A DNA stretch of 7,021 nt from an uncultured Eubacteriales bacterium (GTDB taxonomy: Bacteria > Bacillota > Clostridia > Oscillospirales > CAG-272). Position numbers and translations under genes: made by a program. The first letter of the stretch is position 1; the number at the start of each line of letters is the position of its first letter. The stretch spans positions 1 to 7,021 of the forward strand of contig CAKSEM010000075.1 of NCBI GenBank assembly GCA_934446485.1, read 5' to 3'. Below, one piece after another: positions 1 through 5,352 of this stretch. The notes under the pieces were generated by a model. The model was not told the DNA's origin. It ran no database searches and saw nothing but the letters and a program-made list of their open reading frames with translations.

Positions 1-165
1 AAACTACTGATTGAGCTTTTGGAAAAGAACGGTTGGAAATTCAAGCGACACGGTGCTAATCACGATATATACGTCAAAGGAAACCAAAGAGAGAGCATCG
101 TTCGGCATCGAGAAACCGATGAAGATTTAGCAAAAGCAATAATCAAACGGCGCGGGCTGAAATAA
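1..165 (+). CDS. hicA: HicA-type mRNA interferase toxin, 5'-truncated by window edge
   Basis: The reading frame is open from the first base and gives 54 residues ending in TAA at 163-165. The protein begins KLLIELLEKNGWKFKRHGAN, which matches the N-terminal helix and first strand of the HicA double-stranded-RNA-binding-like fold. Only a handful of residues should be missing, since HicA proteins are usually about 60-80 aa. The family's catalytic histidine sits in a G-S-H motif; here the segment is G-A-N-H-D-I-Y, with His at residue 21 of the visible part. HicA toxins cleave mRNA and stall growth until neutralised by HicB. The gene order hicA-hicB, with hicB starting 56 bp downstream, supports the call. 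The Ser-to-Asn change before the His is a mild departure from the consensus. I am confident of the family; activity cannot be judged from sequence. Confidence 0.85.
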   Translation, partial: KLLIELLEKNGWKFKRHGANHDIYVKGNQRESIVRHRETDEDLAKAIIKRRGLK

Positions 166-171
166 GCCCGC
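152..171 (+). repeat. Intercistronic hairpin at the end of hicA
   Basis: GCGGGCT (152-158) and AGCCCGC (165-171) form a perfect 7-bp GC-rich stem with a 6-nt loop. The hicA stop codon lies across the loop and the start of the 3' arm. No T-run follows, so this does not look like an intrinsic terminator. It could set the hicA:hicB expression ratio by pausing, attenuation or mRNA end protection; that role is inferred. Confidence 0.55.
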
Positions 172-208
172 ACCGCTTGACAAACAATATAATGCACACT
201 GCAATTAC

Positions 209-215
209 AAGGAGG
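209..215 (+). promoter_or_regulatory. Ribosome binding site deciding the hicB start
   Basis: AAGGAGG is a near-perfect anti-Shine-Dalgarno match 6 nt before ATG 222. It is stronger than expected for simple read-through translation from hicA and fits the need for more antitoxin than toxin. Confidence 0.85.
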
Positions 216-221
216 AACAAA

Positions 222-623
222 ATGAAAACAGCATATCCCGTTATTCTGACACAGGGTAAAAAGTTTGTTGTAGTATATATTCCGGATTTTGATATCAACA
301 CTCAGGGAACCGACTTAGCCGATGCACTCAAAATGGCTCGCGATGCAATCGGACTTATGGGAATCGATATGCAGGATGACGGTGAAGCCATCCCGACACC
401 TTCAACCATTGCTGAAGTTCAAAAGGATATTCCGAGCGACGGCATTGCCTCCCTTGTTGACGTTGACTTTGATGAATATCGTCGTCAAAACGATCTGCGT
501 ACGGTCAAAAAAAACTGTACAATTCCCTCATGGCTCAACTTTGAAGCCGAGCGCGCGGGGATAAACTTTTCTGCCGTACTTCAAGCGGCATTGAAAACTG
601 AACTGCATATCACCGGACGATAA
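222..623 (+). CDS. hicB: HicB-type antitoxin with C-terminal DNA-binding domain
   Basis: This encodes 133 residues. Residues 1 to about 60 (MKTAYPVILTQ... VVYIPDF... ADALKMARDAIGL) match the partial RNase-H-like HicB domain, which binds and blocks HicA. Residues about 92-130 (TVKKNCTIPSWLNFEAERAG then INFSAVLQAALK) resemble a ribbon-helix-helix domain like those in HicB proteins that repress their own operon. The ATG at 222 was chosen because AAGGAGG (209-215) precedes it by 6 nt. A longer in-frame TTG at 177 has no such site and would add 15 residues unlike the family. The gene lies directly after hicA, the usual toxin-first order. The stop codon overlaps the A-run flanking the shared terminator at 622-670. 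Family assignment is secure; the operator sequence is not identified. Confidence 0.9.
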   Translation: MKTAYPVILTQGKKFVVVYIPDFDINTQGTDLADALKMARDAIGLMGIDMQDDGEAIPTPSTIAEVQKDIPSDGIASLVDVDFDEYRRQNDLRTVKKNCTIPSWLNFEAERAGINFSAVLQAALKTELHITGR

Positions 624-670
624 AAATCGACCGGGCGACTTCCTAGTTGGATGCCGCCCGGTTCGGTTTT
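622..670. terminator. Bidirectional intrinsic terminator between convergent genes
   Basis: ACCGGGCG (630-637) pairs perfectly with CGCCCGGT (655-662). The 17-nt loop can add a small inner stem (TCC 641-643 with GGA 649-651). Reading plus, the stem is followed by TCGG then TTTT (667-670). Reading minus, it is followed 3 nt later by TTTTT (626-622). It therefore suits both hicB (plus) and the small gene ending at 679 (minus). The minus side has the better U-tract placement. Confidence 0.75.
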
Positions 671-678
671 GATTTAAT

Positions 679-888
679 TTACTGTTTGCCGTGAAAGAAT
701 TCCTTCCAGTAAGGATTTTCTTTATCGAAAATCGCTTTTTCTTCGGGTGTAAGGTTGTGAGGGTAATCGGCGAAAAGATTATATATCTTTTTCTTGTCGA
801 AACTGAATAGAAACCTGCCTTTTGCATCAAGATCACTAATCCACCATATCTGGTCGTTTGGATTTTCCTTGTAGTAATCACTTAACAC
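679..888 (-). CDS. Small acidic protein next to MuF toxin; candidate immunity protein
   Basis: This encodes 69 residues from a GTG start at 888-886. The start is supported by AAAGGAG (904-898 on the minus strand), 9 nt upstream. It overlaps the end of the capsid-toxin gene by 11 bp in a different frame, so the two are probably translationally coupled. The protein is acidic and rich in aromatics (YYKENPNDQIWWISDLDAKG near the start, then FLFSFDKKKIYNLFADYPHN, then NPYWKEFF at the end). It has no signal peptide or membrane segment. From memory it resembles a family of short Firmicutes proteins filed under a DUF number (possibly DUF7675), but I cannot confirm the accession. Its position directly after a toxin-tipped gene, its small size and its negative charge are what one expects of a cognate immunity protein. 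That role is inference from context. The shared terminator follows. Confidence 0.7.
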   Translation of the reverse strand: MLSDYYKENPNDQIWWISDLDAKGRFLFSFDKKKIYNLFADYPHNLTPEEKAIFDKENPYWKEFFHGKQ

Positions 889-2608
889 CGCCGTCCACTC
901 CTTTCATCTGACTGCTGTCCGCTGTGTTGATATACCCCAACAGCGTCTTGAACTCTTTGCTTTTCCCGAGGCTTTCGATATCGATTATATAAACATTGCC
1001 TGTTGACTTGAATCCCGCGAAAGTGTACGATTTTTGACATCCGAAACGGTTCTTCAGTCTTTCATCGGTCAGCTTCTTAAATCCGTTAAGATCCTTGTCT
1101 GAATCCTGCAACTCAAGAAATTCGCATCCACGTGCCGTCTTGCGAACTACCGCGGTATGCTTTCCCGCCCCCAGTATATATTCTTTGTTTTCCTCAATCT
1201 CCCGCAGCAAAGAGTGTACACCGGTAAACTCGTTATACTCGCGTATGAACTTTCCTCGGACATTCGGCAAATTAATTATTTCTTTTGCATTCCGATCGAG
1301 CGAAAAAATACGAGTGCTTTCGCCGCCTCTGTAATCTAAGCAGTCGAACCCGGATACATTGCCGGCATAAGCATATGCCAGTGACACACACGATCCGCCC
1401 GTTTTATCTCCGCCCGAAATCCGTTGTATGATCTCATCGGATGTGAGAGGAGCCGCGAGCTTTTTGACCTCTCTGTACTCGACCTTCTCGGCGACACACT
1501 GACTGTTTATGGCTTTGAACGCTTCGCTTCGGTTCTCCGTCTCTATTATACCACCGCTCGGCGGATTTTTCAAGGCTTCGGCAGCCCTCTCCGCTTCTCT
1601 TGCGGCAGCACTCGCCCGTGCAGCCTCGCTCCGGTTCCATTCGGCAATCTTCAAACGGTCATCGAGCCGCTTCATGCCGTTCTCCCGGCAGAATTCGTTG
1701 TACTGCTCATTCTGCCTTTTGAGAAGCGCTGCCTTGCTGCGGTACTTCTGCCTGAATTCGTCGGTGACCCCGTCCGGCGCTGCTTTCATCGCCGTGTTCA
1801 TTGCAGCTACTTCGCGCTTTGTGCCCCTGATGCGTCGCTCAAGTGTCCGCTGCTGCTGCTCGAGGTCATAAGTCTTTTTGTTCTCCTCGCTGTCGAAATC
1901 TTTGAACGGATTATCCATCCCCTCAAAGTACGGTGAGAATGAATGTCGGCAGTTCCATCCGCACAGTCCCGCTCCCGTGCCGTACCCCGTGCTTTCGTAG
2001 AAATCGGGATATTTTTTATTCTTGCCGCTTTTGCTGTATATCTTGCCCTGCCACACATAGTGCGACGGACGCGCTCCGAGATGTGAGGAAACGATGATCA
2101 GATCGTCGCCGTGCTCCTCCATACCGGCGAGAGTTATCTCGGCTGTGCTTTGCGCGACCCCGGTTCGGACACAGCGCAGCGTCGCCGTCTCTATTGTGTC
2201 ACGGTGCCCAGAGGGATACTCAACGTATACGCCGTCCTTCGCGATGCGTTCAACCGCTTCGGCGAACGCCTGAGTGCGGGAGAGTGCCCCGGATGAGACG
2301 AGGTGATACGCCTTGTCACACTCCCTGATAAACAACCGCTGCGTCTCCTCGGCGGTCGTCCGCGTGAAGTTCACCCACTCACCGCCCGTCGCACGGTATG
2401 CGCGTTCCATCAGCCGCTTGAAGTACGGAGATGCAGTAAACGTCGCGGACGTCTTTCTGCCTGCCGCTCTGTATACCGAGCGGTCGTATCTGTCAGACCT
2501 GATACACGCATCGCGGAATGCCTCTCTGATCTCGCGCTCCTGCTTCTTCGTCGCTTTGGCGATCTCCCGCTGCACATCCTCGGACAAATACCCCGCGTCT
2601 CTCAGCAC
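878..2608 (-). CDS. Phage minor capsid (MuF/Phage_min_cap2-like) protein with C-terminal papain-fold toxin domain
   Basis: This gives 576 residues counted from the first usable start, GTG 2608-2606. Residues 1-240 match the phage minor capsid protein 2 / MuF family. Visible segments are the helical segment with YDRSVYRAAG (41-50), GGEWVNFTRTTA (75-86), and the GYGTGAGLCGWNCRHSFSPY loop (208-227) with Cys216, Cys220 and His222 typical of this fold. Residues about 245-345 are charged and alanine-rich and look like a coiled-coil linker. From about residue 354 a different domain follows: GGSCVSLAYAYAGNVSGFDC (404-423), GKHTAVVRK (482-490), FLELQ (497-501) and RFGC (521-524). Cys407, His484 and Glu499 would form a papain-like triad, as in Tox-PL-type domains of polymorphic toxins. 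No usable ribosome binding site precedes GTG 2608, and the family normally has a longer N-terminus. Coding similarity continues in frame to 2689, so the gene is probably 5'-truncated. The capsid assignment is firm; the toxin-domain class is likely but from memory. Confidence 0.85.
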   Translation of the reverse strand: MLRDAGYLSEDVQREIAKATKKQEREIREAFRDACIRSDRYDRSVYRAAGRKTSATFTASPYFKRLMERAYRATGGEWVNFTRTTAEETQRLFIRECDKAYHLVSSGALSRTQAFAEAVERIAKDGVYVEYPSGHRDTIETATLRCVRTGVAQSTAEITLAGMEEHGDDLIIVSSHLGARPSHYVWQGKIYSKSGKNKKYPDFYESTGYGTGAGLCGWNCRHSFSPYFEGMDNPFKDFDSEENKKTYDLEQQQRTLERRIRGTKREVAAMNTAMKAAPDGVTDEFRQKYRSKAALLKRQNEQYNEFCRENGMKRLDDRLKIAEWNRSEAARASAAAREAERAAEALKNPPSGGIIETENRSEAFKAINSQCVAEKVEYREVKKLAAPLTSDEIIQRISGGDKTGGSCVSLAYAYAGNVSGFDCLDYRGGESTRIFSLDRNAKEIINLPNVRGKFIREYNEFTGVHSLLREIEENKEYILGAGKHTAVVRKTARGCEFLELQDSDKDLNGFKKLTDERLKNRFGCQKSYTFAGFKSTGNVYIIDIESLGKSKEFKTLLGYINTADSSQMKGVDGGVK

Positions 2609-2689
2609 CTCAAGCTGCCACTTGTCAAGCGGTGTGAGCGTGTAATCGTCCCCGCGCGCCCCTGATGCGGTATGACGGTCTATAAGCAG
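2609..2689 (-). pseudogene. In-frame upstream remnant of the minor capsid gene
   Basis: The frame of the capsid-toxin gene stays open for 27 more codons upstream of GTG 2608, back to an in-frame TGA at 2692-2690. The extra residues include GDDYTLTPLDKWQLE, which reads like the conserved segment that precedes the LRDAGYLSED stretch in this family. No ATG, GTG or TTG in this stretch could start it. It therefore appears to be coding sequence whose true start, and some tens of N-terminal residues, have been lost at a junction near 2690. Alternatively the gene is still translated from GTG 2608 as a shorter product. Confidence 0.6.
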
Positions 2690-2704
2690 TCACTGAGCTG
2701 ACAG

Positions 2705-2733
2705 TAGAAAAAATCATGATTTCATGGTATAAT
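2705..2733 (+). promoter_or_regulatory. Extended -10 promoter for the two-component system
   Basis: TATAAT (2728-2733) is preceded by TGG (2725-2727), giving an extended -10 (TGnTATAAT). A 4/6 match to the -35 box, TAGAAA, lies at 2705-2710 with an ideal 17-bp spacer. Transcription would start near 2740. It begins within about 15 bp of the point where the phage gene frame ends. Confidence 0.7.
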
Positions 2734-2739
2734 ACTTTT

Positions 2740-2941
2740 GAATCGGAACGATCCGTTAAGGTTTGCGATAACAGCAGAACGGAAAGTGAGCTATACTTTG
2801 CCGGGCACAGCTACCTCGGCTTATTTTCCCCATGCGGCACAACTGCCGCTCCGTGCATATTCGATAAGGATTTCTACCGTCTGCGTTAGTGACGGTCGAT
2901 ACCTTCTTGATGCCGCGAGCACAGCGAAAGGAATGGCAAGA
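2740..2941 (+). promoter_or_regulatory. Structured untranslated leader, about 200 nt, of the regulator gene
   Basis: I find no convincing gene between the promoter and the regulator start. Three compact hairpins can be drawn: CGGA/TCCG (2744-2747 with 2752-2755, loop ACGA); GCGGCA/TGCCGC (2834-2839 with 2844-2849, 4-nt loop); and ACCGTC/GACGGT (2876-2881 with 2891-2896, 9-nt loop). The last may be extended by AAGG (2867-2870) and CCTT (2902-2905). No T-run follows any of them, so this is not an obvious terminator-type riboswitch, and I recognise no known aptamer. The frame is open into the regulator from TTG 2738, but that codon lies upstream of the expected transcript start. Confidence 0.4.
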
Positions 2942-3670
2942 ATGATTATTGCGATATGTGACGATCAAAAAAATGAACTTGAAAACATAAGGCAGATTGT
3001 GTCGGAATATGCAGTAACACATCCGGAGCAGTATATTACGATCAGCTGCTTCTCAGATCCGCTTGATATGTTGAATGACATAAGCAAAAACGGTGCCCCG
3101 GATATTGCACTTCTTGATATTTGTATGCCTGGGGTTTTGGGAACCGAAATTGCAAAAGAACTAAGATGCAAAAGCGAAGAAAATACCGACATAATTTTCT
3201 TGACGACAAGCACTGATTTTGCAGTCGAAGCATTTGCATTGCACGTCAATGACTATCTGACAAAACCGTTCACAAAAGAGAGACTTACCGACACGCTTGA
3301 CAGGGTCGTTGAAAAAAGAAACGAGCGTTTATTCGTAACGGTGACGAGCGGACGGGAAATACATCGTATTGATTTATATCAGGTAATGTACTTGGAATCG
3401 AAAAACCATAACGTCGATATATATTTGAAGTCGGGAAAGAATATCAAAACACATACACCTCTTGCCGACATGAAGAGTCTGTTTTCCGATGTCAAAGGGT
3501 TTATATCGGTCGGTGCTTCATATTTTGTGAATTTGAGGTGCGTGCAGAGCATTCTTCAGACTGAGCTTATTATGACAAACGGTCAAAGCATTCCCATCCC
3601 GAGGCGTCTAAGAAACGATCTCAGAGAGCAATACTTTGATTTCTATCGAGAGGAGGCAATGAAAGAATGA
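2942..3670 (+). CDS. LytTR-family response regulator
   Basis: This encodes 242 residues, the usual size for the AgrA/ComE/VirR-like class. Residues 1 to about 122 form a receiver domain: acidic pair Asp7-Asp8 (ICDDQ), predicted phosphoacceptor Asp59 in IALLDICMPG, Thr88/Thr89 at the switch position, and Lys108 in LTKPF. Residues about 130-237 form a LytTR DNA-binding domain with VMYLES (148-153) and SYFVNL (194-199). Where many members have Arg-x-His-x-Ser-Tyr, this protein has FISVGASY, so two polar positions in that stretch differ. ATG 2942 was chosen because AAAGGA (2927-2932) lies 9 nt upstream. ATG 2933 abuts that site, and a much longer frame from 2738 would add 68 unrelated residues. 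The stop overlaps the kinase start (ATGA), so the pair is co-translated. Its DNA targets are unknown; see the direct repeats at 4949-4987. Confidence 0.92.
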   Translation: MIIAICDDQKNELENIRQIVSEYAVTHPEQYITISCFSDPLDMLNDISKNGAPDIALLDICMPGVLGTEIAKELRCKSEENTDIIFLTTSTDFAVEAFALHVNDYLTKPFTKERLTDTLDRVVEKRNERLFVTVTSGREIHRIDLYQVMYLESKNHNVDIYLKSGKNIKTHTPLADMKSLFSDVKGFISVGASYFVNLRCVQSILQTELIMTNGQSIPIPRRLRNDLREQYFDFYREEAMKE

Positions 3671-4938
3671 TACGTATGCTTGTGGCTTGGATCTTGCTCG
3701 ACATCTCACATCTTATCTCCTTTTGGGCAATGACCGAGCTCAAATTTTCCGTCCGTAAGACAGCATTTATCTATTCGGCTTTCTGCGCTGTGTTTGTGGG
3801 GCTTGTTATGCTGACGTATGTTATGTTCGGTGAGAGTCCCGCGTACTATGCCATAGCATTTGTGAGTACGATAATCGTGGCGTTTTTCGTTTACATGTTT
3901 ACCTCTGCAGACCCGATCTGCAAGAAGATTTTTCTGTTTATCAGTTACGCTGATTTTTTCAGCGTTTTCGTATGCATTTCGCTTTTACTGTGCAGCGTAT
4001 TTTTCAAAAACTCGTCGGCAACCGTTGTATATTATGCAAGGAATATAATAAGAACAGCCCTGTTCATTCCCGCAGCCTTGATATATATACACTTTATGCG
4101 CCCTTCGGTGCGGGCCGTACCTGCGAAACAGCGCAAAACGTGGTACTCCATATCGACGGTTTCGGTTTTGTTTTTGATAATATTCGCACTGTTCGTGGTA
4201 ATATTCAATGCTGAATACGGGAACATTGACAGGTATATTCCGCTGTTTGCGGTTTCAGTTTTGATCTATATGTCGATTTTGTGGGTCATTTTCGGCACGA
4301 TAAGATCTATGATAGCCGAAAGCAGGGCAGAACTGATAAATCAAAACGTAGCATATTTGCAGGAACAGCTTAAAACCGCAAAGGAAAATGAGCTGTCGGC
4401 AAAGACCGTTCGCCATGATTTCAAGCATCACAATCAGAACATAGAGTCGATGCTGAAAAAAGGCGAGGTTCGGGAAGCTCTGAATTATCTGAGACAGTAT
4501 AACGACAGCTTGGACGCAACGAAACTAAACGATTTATGTCCGAACATCACGGTCAATGCCATCCTGAACAGCTTTTGTGCGAAAGCGCAGAAGAACGGTG
4601 TTGCGGTTTCCGTTGAGGCGGATACGGGAGAAAAATCGACGATATCCGATATGGATTTCGTCGCTGTACTGTCAAATCTTTTGGATAACGCCTTAAACGG
4701 CTGTATTGAATGCGGATCGGACGGAGAGATAAAGGTTAATATCAGGATGGTTGCGGACAAGACCGTGATCGTCTGCAGAAACCCCTGCCGACCGGATATT
4801 TCCATAGAGAATAATATGATTCAGAATCGCGGCATAGGAATTGCCAGTATGCTTTCGGCAATACGGAAGTATGACGGGGACATAAAATACAGCTTTAATG
4901 ACGGTGAGTTGACTGCGTGCATTATATTGAATTCATGA
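3667..4938 (+). CDS. GHKL-type membrane sensor histidine kinase (AgrC/ComD-like)
   Basis: This encodes 423 residues. The first ~211 are strongly hydrophobic, with about six or seven membrane spans (roughly 3-22, 33-53, 60-80, 88-112, 125-143, 163-182, 190-211) and no sizeable extracellular domain. That is the layout of peptide-sensing HPK10-class kinases. A coiled segment (212-245) leads to the H-box TVRHDFKHHNQNIESMLKKG with the predicted phosphoacceptor His250. The GHKL ATPase domain shows the N-box LSNLLDNALNGC (Asn337, Asn341) and the G-box NRGIGIASM (387-395). AGGAGG (3651-3656) lies 10 nt before ATG 3667, which overlaps the regulator stop by 4 nt. The kinase is the obvious partner of that regulator. 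The inducing signal is unknown, and no AgrD- or AgrB-like gene is visible nearby. The gene is followed by repeats and a strong terminator. Confidence 0.92.
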   Translation: MIRMLVAWILLDISHLISFWAMTELKFSVRKTAFIYSAFCAVFVGLVMLTYVMFGESPAYYAIAFVSTIIVAFFVYMFTSADPICKKIFLFISYADFFSVFVCISLLLCSVFFKNSSATVVYYARNIIRTALFIPAALIYIHFMRPSVRAVPAKQRKTWYSISTVSVLFLIIFALFVVIFNAEYGNIDRYIPLFAVSVLIYMSILWVIFGTIRSMIAESRAELINQNVAYLQEQLKTAKENELSAKTVRHDFKHHNQNIESMLKKGEVREALNYLRQYNDSLDATKLNDLCPNITVNAILNSFCAKAQKNGVAVSVEADTGEKSTISDMDFVAVLSNLLDNALNGCIECGSDGEIKVNIRMVADKTVIVCRNPCRPDISIENNMIQNRGIGIASMLSAIRKYDGDIKYSFNDGELTACIILNS

Positions 4939-4948
4939 GCTCGGATAT

Positions 4949-4987
4949 GACCAATTGCGTTTCAAAATCGACCAATTACGATTTAAA
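4949..4987 (+). repeat. Imperfect direct repeat with 21-bp period; possible LytTR operator
   Basis: GACCAATTGCGTTTCAAA (4949-4966) and GACCAATTACGATTTAAA (4970-4987) agree at 15 of 18 positions. The cores ACCAATTGC and ACCAATTAC are separated by exactly 12 bp. LytTR regulators typically bind two 9-bp direct repeats 12-13 bp apart, on one face of the helix. The match to the published LytTR base consensus is only partial, about five of the eight informative positions. The repeats end 24 bp before the -10 at 5012. The second copy also contributes to a small hairpin (AAATCG 4965-4970 with CGATTT 4979-4984) and touches the terminator stem. Confidence 0.5.
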
Positions 4988-5009
4988 CCATCCTTCCGGA
5001 TGGTTTTTT
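4985..5009 (+). terminator. Intrinsic terminator of the two-component operon
   Basis: AAACCATCC (4985-4993) pairs perfectly with GGATGGTTT (4998-5006) around a TTCC loop. The stem runs into a six-base T-tract (5004-5009). This is a textbook rho-independent terminator, 46 bp after the kinase stop. Confidence 0.9.
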
Positions 5010-5017
5010 GTTATAAT
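5009..5017 (+). promoter_or_regulatory. Extended -10 promoter for the small gene-rfbAB operon
   Basis: TGTTATAAT is a TGn-extended consensus -10 (TATAAT at 5012-5017), starting at the last base of the terminator T-tract. The expected -35 position (about 4989-4994) falls in the terminator stem and has no recognisable -35 hexamer. The start site would be near 5024, about 28 nt before GTG 5052. A promoter with a good -10 and no -35 often needs an activator, and the direct repeats just upstream are a candidate binding site. Confidence 0.55.
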
Positions 5018-5051
5018 TGTAATGTTAATTTACTGCTCAGAGGTGAAACCG

Positions 5052-5330
5052 GTGTTTTTCAAAAAGAAAAAGGTGAAATTTGATAAAGTTGCAAAGTTCA
5101 ATTATGAGCTGGACACCAATGAGGAGCTGAAAGAGGAGCTCAAAAAGCTTTCGTTGTGCAGAAACGACATGGTAAGGTCGGAGTATCTGTCGAAGATACT
5201 GCTGTTATTCAGTAAGGAGGGCTTGGATCTTACGCTGAAGGAATTCGATATGCTCCTGTTGCTGCGAGCGAAAACAGATCAGATGTTGCTGGAGAAGACG
5301 GGCAACGCAATCACTCAGAAGAGCAATTAA
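5052..5330 (+). CDS. Small charged protein of unknown function
   Basis: This encodes 92 residues from GTG 5052, preceded by AGAGGTGA (5039-5046). A longer frame from ATG 4917 would run back through the terminator and into the kinase gene, so it is rejected. The N-terminus is lysine-rich (FFKKKKVKFDKVAKFNYEL). The remainder is predicted to be mostly helical and amphipathic (NEELKEELKKLSL, then SEYLSKILLLFSKEG, then LKEFDMLLLLRAKTDQMLLE). There is no signal peptide, membrane span, metal site or other motif that I recognise. It ends 22 bp before rfbA on the same strand and probably shares its transcript. A regulatory or structural accessory role in polysaccharide synthesis is possible, but nothing in the sequence shows it. 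Confidence 0.75.
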   Translation: MFFKKKKVKFDKVAKFNYELDTNEELKEELKKLSLCRNDMVRSEYLSKILLLFSKEGLDLTLKEFDMLLLLRAKTDQMLLEKTGNAITQKSN

Positions 5331-5352
5331 GTATAGAACGGGGTAAATAATC

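Noticed and set aside
177..193. TTGACA and TATAAT as a hicB promoter
   Set aside because: Both hexamers are perfect but only 5 bp apart, against about 17 needed. A 17-bp partner for TTGACA (TGCAAT at 200-205) would start the transcript inside the ribosome site.
177..221. Longer hicB start at TTG 177
   Set aside because: No ribosome site precedes it, and the added residues do not resemble HicB. ATG 222 has AAGGAGG at ideal distance.
528..881. Minus-strand frame of 117 codons overlapping the candidate immunity gene
   Set aside because: It crosses the terminator hairpin and the 3' end of hicB. The 69-codon frame has the ribosome site and family-like sequence.
1424..1936. Long plus-strand open frames over the capsid-toxin gene (1424-1936, 1509-1871, 2303-2665)
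   Set aside because: Their translations are Arg/Leu/Ser-rich with no family resemblance. They are antisense shadows of a GC-rich coding strand.
600..2760. Phage attachment-site direct repeats flanking the minus-strand phage genes
   Set aside because: I compared about 600-700 with about 2680-2760 by eye and found no shared stretch long enough to be convincing.
2738..2941. N-terminal extension of the response regulator by 68 residues
   Set aside because: It starts with TTG at or before the expected transcript start, lacks a ribosome site and shows no domain. The receiver domain begins normally at ATG 2942.
4917..5051. Longer version of the small 92-residue protein starting at ATG 4917
   Set aside because: It would overlap the kinase end and be read through a strong terminator. 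The GTG at 5052 has AGAGGTGA just upstream and lies downstream of its own promoter.
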